64,000 nucleotides of DNA from Enoplolaimus lenunculus. Its lineage: Eukaryota; Nematoda; Enoplea; Enoplida; Thoracostomopsidae. Below are positions 56,299-64,000 of the stretch, one piece after another; the stretch's first letter is position 1, and each line of letters opens with the position of its first letter. Location: contig JASANG010000038.1 of the NCBI GenBank assembly GCA_030248215.1, positions 1 through 64,000 of the forward strand. Direction: 5' to 3'. The notes beneath the pieces are model-generated. The model made no database searches. It was not told where the DNA came from and saw only the letters and a list, made by a program, of their open reading frames with translations. The position numbers and the translations under genes were made by a program.

Positions 56299-56573
56299 GG
56301 TTATACATCGTATAGATGTTTAGTTTTAGAAAAGTAAACTATTGTATATACAAGTCCTGCTGATAAAGTTTCAGTATGACGATCTCGAAAGACGGCCGGA
56401 GTCACACGCGGCGGCTGTTTACTAACTTTAAGTAAACATCCATATGGACGAGACGGACTTTGTTGAAGTCGAGTGAAAGTTTTTGTTTACAATTTAAGTT
56501 CGTTTCAAATTGACGCTTGTTCGATGTTCTAATAGATGCATTGAAAATAGCGCATCGCTATTATAGTAATATA

Positions 56574-56765
56574 GACCCAGGTATTGAACACGGCCGGAAC
56601 AATAGTATAAGCATATTTATAAGCCTAAGCCCAAACCTAAGTTTAAGCGTATGGATGAGGCTATTGTTAAGCCTATGCCTAAGCAAAAAAAATTAGTCTA
56701 AAGCTTAAACTGACTCTATTATAGCCGCTCCGGAAAACGATCCGACCCTGTTCTATACAAGGGCC
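56574..56765 (-). mobile_element. TTAGGC-array MITE, family A
   Basis: GACCCAGGTATTGAACACGG left end, TAAGCC blocks, right end CCCTGTTCTATACAAGGGCC. The 8-bp flanks GTAATATA and GTAATACA differ by one base. Confidence 0.86.
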
Positions 56766-57134
56766 GTAATACAGATGGGGTGGTTTTAGATTTATAGTAG
56801 AAATGTTGTTTTGAGACGTATCTACAATGTCACTATTGGAAGAAGCTATGCGTCAGGGTGAAACCGGAATTACGTTTACGGTTGCAATTCCGGTTCGAAA
56901 TGAAGAATCGAAACAAATTTGAATTGTTTAAAATTCTACTCGATCTTAACATTAGTAGTAACGTTACTGTCACCGTCTACTGTATCCGCTGTTAATTGCG
57001 ATATTTTGAATAGAACGTAAGCCGTCCGGTCGGAAACCGTGGGAACACCCATGCAGCCAAGCTACTGCCACCTCTCGAACAGGAACCAGAATCAAAATTT
57101 TGTATTAAAATATACAGTATGCACTAAAATAGCG

Positions 57135-57300
57135 TTCGGGTTTTCCAGGCTCAGCTCACCATGGTGGGGGGCTAAAAATGTTTTAGGAGGGGCATTCAAG
57201 GGTTTTTAGTGACTTGCAAACAAGGTTGAAAATTTTCAAGGGGGACTAAAATTTTTCCAGGGGGGTCTGAGCCCTCGTGACCCCCCTTGGCTACGGGCCC
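57135..57300 (+). mobile_element. Family M MITE
   Basis: CAGGCTCAGCTCACCATGG left end, CCCCCTTGGCTACGGGCCC right end, internal GTGACTTGCAAACAAGGTTG. Confidence 0.7.
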
Positions 57301-57714
57301 GGGCTTCTCGATCGTGAGCTATTGTTAAGCGCAAACCATCTTGACGAGAAACGGGGGGGTAACTGTGTATTCGACGTCGTTTTGTCTGGGAAGACAATAA
57401 GAGTTGCGCTTATTGCAAAATAATCATGCATTTGTTAACAGAAACAAGTCGTTTTTAACATATTAAATACGCGTTGCAGACCGAATGTGCAATTGCAATT
57501 ATTTGTTGCTGACTGTGTTGCGTGTGTAAAAGTTGCAGTAAAAGCGCATTTTGTGATTTGTCGCCTATCACAACTCTTGACACCTTGGTGGTGGACAGTG
57601 GTAATTTTGTAATTTCCAATATAGTTTCGATACGTTTTTTGTGATGTTCAAGGTTATTACTGTACGTAAACGAAGTAGTGTCGAACGGGTTTTTGTATAT
57701 ATTTTCGGCGTATA

Positions 57715-57762
57715 TTACTTTTAGGGCCGTTCCGGTTTGTGGTGGGTCTGTAAAAGAGTCGG
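57715..57762 (+). mobile_element. Family C MITE, left-end stub
   Basis: ATATTACTTTTAGGGCCGTTC and GGTGGGTCTGTAAAAGAG match a family C left end; no hexamer array follows. Confidence 0.65.
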
Positions 57763-57848
57763 CGAACCAGATATGGCGGCGTAATAGGTCTTTGAGAGAC
57801 CGCACACTTTATATATGCCGTCTTCCTCGTTTTTATTTATGAATCTAT

Positions 57849-58110
57849 CCACTAGCGGATCCAGCGGGGGAAGCGTACGCCACCCCATCAGAAATTTTTT
57901 TGTGTTAAAATGGTAAGGTCCCCTACCTTACAATTTTTCGCCCTCAGAAAATTTTTGATGATAAAATGGTAAGGTCCCTACCTTACAATTATTCGCCCTT
58001 ACAAATTGTTTTGGTGATAAAATGGTAAGGTCTCTCTACCTTATAATTTTTGCGTTTCAAAACATTTACCAACCCGCCCCCACCCGTTAGAAATTTTTGG
58101 ATCCGCCTCT
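57849..58110. mobile_element. Family K (hAT-like) MITE upstream of the PDZ gene
   Basis: Ends CCACTAGCGGATCCAGCGG and GGATCCGCCTCT, flanked by GAATCTAT and GAATCTGT (8-bp duplication, one mismatch). The interior has three tandem units of about 55-58 bp, each with ATGGTAAGGTC and TACCTTA (a short hairpin) and TTTTTCGCCC. Confidence 0.8.
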
Positions 58111-58226
58111 GAATCTGTCTAATTTAAATGTTGCGATATACCGTTTAAGATAACTGTTTTCCTTATAGAATGAACACATTTAGCTTGTAGTCAAAATAAA
58201 CATACTTACCTTCTTTTAACATCGCC

Positions 58227-61200
58227 ATGCATCGATTGGCACCCAGGCACTCGTGCGATAACTCGTATGATATTATGATATTCCGGTTGACCCGGGCCCA
58301 AAATTCAAACGACCATTATGGACTCGGGTTCAATCTTCAAAGTGAACGGCCGTGCGTTTTAAGCGCCATTCATCGTCATTCAGTTGCACATCGCGTTGGT
58401 CTGCGACCAGGAGACGCGATTGCAACAGTGAATGGCGCCAACGTGAGCCAGTGGCCCCATAAAGACGTTGTAAGGCTGATTGGGTCGACACGTGGGCGCG
58501 CCGTGCTCGAGTTGGGTATTATTGTTCAACAGGTATGTATGCCCGACTGTGAATGATCACTATTACAAGAGTATGCAACTGGGTACATTCTGTGTACAAA
58601 ACAATGTTCCGACCACGTGTGCGTTGCATTTTTACGCGATTCCACACAGTGGCGACCGGATATCCGGTTCCGGTTTGATATCCGGCAAAAATGATATCCG
58701 TATCCGGTTTAAATCTACTGGATACCGGATATTCACAGTTGTGGTGCCACAACTTTTAAGTTATATACGCGAGCAAGAGTTAAACGCATTTTTTCGCATT
58801 AAATAATTTCAGTGTATTAGCAGCAACTATTAACTTTGCAACAGACTAAAATTTTGAACACGCTAAAAATACAGCGAAAAATAACTTATTTTAATCCTAT
58901 ACAATATCCGGTTTTTGTGCCGGTAACAAATTCAATATCCGGCTGTGGTATCCGGTAAATTAATATCCGGTCGCATCCTGAGTTTCCACACCCCTTTCTC
59001 ATTTATGGAGCGCGTACATTGCGCCAATATTTGCAACTTTATGTTAAATCTATCCGCATATATTGTTGAAGACTATGTTTACTGTGTGGACCCAGTGATA
59101 ACTTGGGTCTTGAGAATGAGGGGGGGTCGAGCAAAAACACAATGTACGTGGGTGCGCTTGGCACCATACAGTTCCCTAGAAGTTGCACACTCTTGTCTAA
59201 AAATGGTGATCCACGTTTGATATGACCAAGGGCGTAGACAGACAGCTTGTCAGGAGACAACTTCCTCTGACGATTTTCATACAGGGTTTTTAGAGACGGT
59301 GTCAGTTTGTAACAACAGAAACCTGTCCTTGCAGATTTTTGACGGGATGTTGCGTCCCGTCCTCATAATTCTGGTTACTCGCATGCGTATGACTGGTGTT
59401 TTTGCCTGTTTGATCGCTGGAGTGCAGCTGGTATACAAGTTTATGTAGACGACAAGTTTTGAACTCAACGAGTAAAAACAGTGATTTAGAGTCCTGATAA
59501 AAGGGTTTTTACTTGTCTGTTCCGTAATTTTGGGACGCGGTATCCCTCCGGTGTCACCGGCTGTAAACGCATTTCTTTCGCCGTCGGCGGCGATTGCAGC
59601 AAAAAATTGTATTCAATTTTATAAATTTCCAAGGTTTCGTATAGCAACTTATAAACAAGAGTATGCAACTGGGCATATGTGTTGAAAACAAAAAGCACGT
59701 GTTGCGTATCGATTGTACCCGTCTGCGTTTATGGTTATTAAGTTTACAGTTTCGTTCAAATTTGGACTGTTAAGCCCTATTCACACGTACAAGTTTTTGC
59801 TGCGAGAAGTTGCAGCTACAAATTGCACGCAGACTTTGCATTTTTCATTAGCCAATGAGAAAGCGGCTGCAATGAATTCAGTGAACTTGCGTGGATATTC
59901 ACATATGTGAACTAAATTGCTAGCTATGTGATTTTTGATGAATTATTTGCAGCTACAAGTGTTTGGAACGCGATTTTGGACACAAGCTTGCAAGTGCAAG
60001 TTGCAGCTACAAGTTCTCGCAGCGAAAACTTGCACGTGTGAATAGGGCTTGAAGCAAATTTAAAAAGACATCAGTTGCTTCACTTGTGTAATGTCATTCT
60101 CTTGAAGGCGTGCAACTCAACTGGTGTCCACTCTTTTTCGCAAATGGGGTGAAGTAGGGGTCAAAACCGCAACGCGCACTGGTACGTAGGGTGTCGTGCA
60201 AAATAAGATAAGTTGCATACGGTTGTTCGAGACTCATTGTTTCTGGATAACAACAAGAGTGGACGATGTCCACCCTGTGTATCAGTTTATGCAAATCGAA
60301 CTGGGTACATTCTGTGTACAAAGGATTGTAGGATTGTACCATTGGAGCGGTGCGTTGCTGAGAAACCCGCTGTTATTTAGGGTGTCAAGTTTGCGTACTC
60401 AAAGAGGTCGGGCCGAAATACAACGCCCGCCCGGTGGTACGTACATCTTGTGCCATGCTCTAGCGTATAAGGTTGTGCAGAACCCTTGTTTACAAGGTGG
60501 ACCTCGTTCACTCTTGATAATAGTGAGCCAAATAATGAAAGACACTCACAGATCAACGCAAAACGTTTATGTATCGTTTGTTCTTATTATCTGCAGGATC
60601 AGTCTGGCAACAGCGTCCGAAACACGTACCGATCGAATGCACCACCCAATTACATCGAATCAAACTGTGATTGTAGCCGCAGCAACTCGATTCAACAAGA
60701 CTCGACCACCGATGCAAACAGTTCAGCAACGTTTGAGCGCGACCCAGGCGACGAGACACGAAGACAGCTTCGGCGTTCGAGGAATAAACATCAAATTTTA
60801 GAAGCTGGAATTGTGAATGACGGCGCTGGTCGGCGGATCGATGGTAGTCCGTGTGCGTCCGATCAACGACACTTTAGAGCTGGACAAAGTGCTGGAACTG
60901 TAAGTTCACGCAGACGGCATGCGCGGAAAAGTCAACGGGTTAAAGGATCTAGCGGCAGCCATGGAGGACATGCTAGGTCAACTAGTGAACTCGCGCTTGG
61001 GTATTCAGTAGAAAATAGACCCGACACTGGATCGGTAGAGTTTCATCGAAATGTTAGCTGGAAGCGTGAGAAAAATTTGACCGCTGGGGTCGGACCAGAT
61101 GTGTTAGCTGGTAACGTGCCATCAGTGAATCAGCTGTGGGATGAAATTGACGCGAGGGAAGGTGTCAGCTTGTCATCTATGGGTAACATCCGGTCGACGC

Positions 61201-64000
61201 GTGGACTGCAACGGCCAACTACGTCACGAGCTTCACTGAGAGATGTTCAGCCGAAACTACGCAAAGGTACAACAAATTTACGATCTAACCGGCTTATGTC
61301 TTCATACCGGCGCTCGTCGAGTGTCAAAATTAAACCACCGGACAAAATTCCGCCGGATAGAAGGCGACATTTAGGTACGCTTCCGCAGTTTAATCGTGAT
61401 ACTCGAACGCTGGAGATGGTTCCAGATCGAAACGCAACACCGGCCAATCAACGACCGGCAAGTTTGGGGCATCGGAGTTTTAGCGAATCAGATTTTGGTT
61501 TACAGTCGTTTCGAAATCGAGTGTTGAAGACTAAAGGATCAACTGGACTCAAAGCAGCCAATAGCAAGAAACGGCACCGTGATCGAGCCAATGATACTTC
61601 GATGATTGTTCATCCGGGAGGGTTTTCGCAATATTCGGATTCGGAGCGAGATGACGAAGATGAAGACGCCGAGTATGACGATAGTTCTTTGGTTGGTCGA
61701 AACGAGAACATCGAAAATGAACACGAACTGAACGGTAGACAAGTACGTAGGTTTATTTTTTTGCTTTTGGGTTGGGTCCAGGTAACTGCAAGTTACAGTA
61801 AAAATGGAGTTTTGAAGAATTCTCGAGCAAAGCGAGAACAAAGCTTGACACTATAAAAATTTATGATTAGCAATGAAAAATTTAACTTTTGTGATTGTTC
61901 GAAAAGGTGATTTGATAATTTAGATGCCACAAATTTGCCCTCAAAACTACGAGGAAAAGCTCACAAGCGAAACGAGCGAGAAACTAAACGTCTCAGGATT
62001 ATATAAATCCCTTTGCAGCAGTAGCAAAAGGTTACTTGATTCATGGATTAAGTGTCTGGACCTCCTACGTCACTGGGTACCCGTCTTGTTTAACTGATGG
62101 TGTTCCTCCATGCAACTAGTGGGTACTTGCCAGGGTACAACCGGAAAACTGTCCCCGGCAGAAAATCGACCTCTGGCTCCGTTAAGATTTTAGGCCAATG
62201 TTACTTTGAGGGCCGTAACAGTAGATTAAGCGTATTCCTAAGCCTAAGCCTAAGCCTAAGCGTTGCAAAAATGTGTTCCTAAGCCTAAGCCTAAGCCTAA
62301 GCCTAAGCCTAAGCCAGAAATTGTAATCTAGAATCTAAACACACCGTTTTATAGACCCACCGGAAACCTCTACGGCCCTTAAAGTAACATGGGCCAGATT
62401 TTAGATAAAGGTTTCGGCAATTTCGTTAGTGAAATTTTGTGCACTTTTAAAAAATTGGTGCCCTTGCACGAGTTTGCAAGTTTGAGACAATTTTAAAATT
62501 CAGCTTAAAAACAAATTTATGACAACACTTCAGATCTATATATTAAAGCTGGAACGCCACACATACGTATTTTGGGCAGCATTCGAACACATTTTTGTTT
62601 ACGTATGCAAATTAAGTTTGTATGCATTGAGATACCTATTGTTTCAGATGTTTTATATATTTTATTTTGTTCCCTTAAATATCTGGATCCCAGGCAACAA
62701 TTTAGCCTACGGTCAGAGAAGCGTTAGTCCAGTTGCACATATGTGCAACTACGTGTACTAGTTACTGTTAAAACTAGTAATTTTAGCATCGTTTTTTTGA
62801 TAACTCAGTTTCGGGTCACATACGAGGCTCTGACAAAATTTGTTGACTTCCGGTTCCAGATTTTTCGCTTCCGGTTGCATCCTGGTACATCCGATTGATG
62901 CGTAAACTATAATGTGGCAGCGTCCAAAAACCAGTCGCGCTTATGGCTAAAATATCTTGCATTGTTTAATATTTTCATGTAGAAAGTAACGGAATTATCG
63001 TCGGAAGACACATCTGAACGCACAGAGTTAGGTTTAGTGGGTCATTTAGGTTATCCGCCCCGTAGCCGGCGTTTGCCTAAAATGGTTCGATTTTGAAAAG
63101 TTTTACATATTTGGGTTTCTCACGGTCTCTCCTAATCATTCCATGCTAAAATTTGATTTTTTGAAAAATTCAATTTTTAGGTCCCATTGTGGTCCATTCT
63201 CGGGACCCAAAAATTTTTTTGTCAAAAAGTTTGACAAATTATATATCATTCGATGCAGCTTGAAGAGCTGAGTCGAATGATATTAAATTTTCCCTTATTA
63301 CACGGTTGGTTAACAAATTATTGTAAAATAACTGATTTGGCTCCGTCCCAAAATTGACAATAACTCGTTAGACAGACGTCTGATTGTTGAAAATTGAACA
63401 CCATTCGACTCAGCTCTACATGCTGCGTTGAATAGTATAAATTTTGTCAAACTTTTTAACAAAGACATTTTTGTTTAAGGACCTTAAAAAATCGAATTTT
63501 TCAAAAGTTCAAATTTGGGTATGGAATGATCAGGGACGGCCGGGAGAAGCTTAAACATGCAAAAAATTTTAAAAGCCAACCATTTTTGAGCAAACACCGG
63601 CTGTAGGGCGGATAACCAAAAAGACCCGGTTTAGTTAGGGGTAACTTCTGCTGTAATCGTTGAGCGAGTATATCAATGTTTTTGAACGATTTGATTTAAG
63701 GACAGAAAATAGGGACCGTGCAGTGGGTTCGGTTCGTCGCTTCGCTACAACCTAATTGAACTAAGCTCCGGTTTCGATTCCTCCGTCTAGTATTCACTTG
63801 TGTCTGTTTCTTTTATTTTAGGCTTGTGTCGCTGTCGAAACTTGTCAAAGTCAACAATCGCAAAGCTCATGGAGCAGCGAAAGTACTCACTCATCGCGAC
63901 GAAGTGTAAATTACCCGAATTACCGCTCGGAGCTCAACCAATCCGTGGTTGAATCTGGATGCAGTCGTCCGAATTCAAGTGTCGATGTCCCGATGCACAA
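58227..64000 (+). CDS. PDZ-domain protein, RGS12-like, 5' part (runs off the window)
   Basis: Three exons seen: 58227-58532, 60597-61742 and 63822 to the window edge. All junctions are GT/AG and all are phase 0. Exon 1 (102 codons) is almost entirely a PDZ domain: HYGLGFNLQ at the carboxylate-binding loop, PCVLSAI, HRVGLRPGDAIATVNGANV, HKDVVRLIG. The PCVLS and GLRxGDxI...HxDVVxLIG pattern is closest to the N-terminal PDZ of RGS12. PDZ-RhoGEFs (ARHGEF11/12) are the main alternative. Exon 2 (382 codons) is Ser/Arg-rich and apparently disordered, with RPASLGHRSFSESDFG and an acidic run (SERDDEDEDAEYDD). Exon 3 is Ser-rich. No RGS, PTB or RhoGEF domain falls inside the window, so the name rests on the PDZ alone. 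The start codon at 58227 lies 117 bp after a hAT-like MITE. Confidence 0.78.
58556..60530. repeat. Repeat content of PDZ-gene intron 1
   Basis: Family N pieces at about 58556-58640, 59105-59215, 59655-59705 and 60100-60530 (AACTGGGTACATTCTGTG and similar). A family U element lies at 58647-58982 (CAGTGGCGACCGGATATCC to ATATCCGGTCGCATCCTGA), and family F at 59774-60048. Repeats fill most of this intron (58533-60596). Confidence 0.65.
59774..60048. mobile_element. Family F MITE
   Basis: GCCCTATTCACACGTACAAG and CTTGCACGTGTGAATAGGGC ends, bordered by TTAA at the left and TTGA at the right. Confidence 0.83.
62193..62395 (-). mobile_element. TTAGGC-array MITE, family C
   Basis: GGCCAATGTTACTTTGAGGG left end, two clean TAAGCC arrays separated by GTTGCAAAAATGTGTTCC, right end GCCCTTAAAGTAACATGGGCC. 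Perfect 8-bp duplication AGATTTTA. In intron 2 of the PDZ gene. Confidence 0.92.
63039..63627. mobile_element. 589-bp foldback element in PDZ-gene intron 2
   Basis: Left arm begins GGGTCATTTAGGTTATCCGC, right arm ends GCGGATAACCAAAAAGACCC. Imperfect complementarity continues for some 250 bp per arm (CCGGCGTTTG with CAAACACCGG; ATTCGACTCAGCTC with GAGCTGAGTCGAAT). Perfect 8-bp target-site duplication GGTTTAGT. Confidence 0.88.

Noticed and set aside
57455-57805. 116-codon minus-strand frame before the PDZ gene
   Set aside because: It crosses a family C MITE stub and shows no domain or convincing splice sites.
1869-62395. TTAGGC arrays as evidence that the window is subtelomeric or a telomere-fusion site
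   Set aside because: The arrays are short, in both orientations, interrupted by family-specific spacers, and enclosed by TIRs and 8-bp duplications.

Overview
The window is repeat-rich, AT-leaning eukaryotic DNA, evidently from an invertebrate animal. Genes are intron-rich and sparse: three well-supported spliced genes and one unrecognised one in 64 kb. Introns use GT...TTTTAG or GT...TTTCAG borders. Almost all remaining sequence consists of small terminal-inverted-repeat (TIR) elements (MITEs), tRNA-derived repeats and minisatellites. The hexamer TTAGGC, the telomere repeat known from nematodes, is everywhere. Here it sits inside transposable elements, so it hints at a nematode-like lineage but does not prove one. 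I saw no reverse transcriptase, LTR, capsid or envelope sequence.

Layout. 1-912: 18-bp minisatellite. 1-9.4 kb: no gene seen, many TTAGGC-bearing MITEs. 9.5-14.0 kb, minus strand: a complete five-exon core-2/I-branching N-acetylglucosaminyltransferase (GCNT family, 456 aa), with a tandem CRE/CCAAT module over its start. 14-25.5 kb: repeats only. 25.7-27.0 kb, minus strand: an unrecognised gene with a hydrophobic N-terminus. 27-33 kb: MITEs carrying 22-bp and 19-bp minisatellites. 33.0-38.7 kb, plus strand: a complete twelve-exon UBE2Q2-type ubiquitin-conjugating enzyme (369 aa), with a CpG-rich 23-bp minisatellite element in intron 4. 38.9-58 kb: a large gene-free block with nested MITEs. 58.2 kb to the right edge, plus strand: the 5' part of a PDZ-domain gene, closest in memory to RGS12, with three phase-compatible exons.

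The genes are functionally unrelated (Golgi O-glycan branching, ubiquitin transfer, PDZ/G-protein signalling), so this is not an operon or a pathway cluster.

The most unusual feature is the repeat biology. Three related MITE families (called A, B and C here) have GGCC(C/A)ATGT... ends and 8-bp target-site duplications, and each carries an internal (TTAGGC)n array; I count about 35 copies or fragments. At least five other TIR families each carry a different private minisatellite. Another TIR family carries a tRNA-Gly-like core. Family letters are mine and do not refer to any database.
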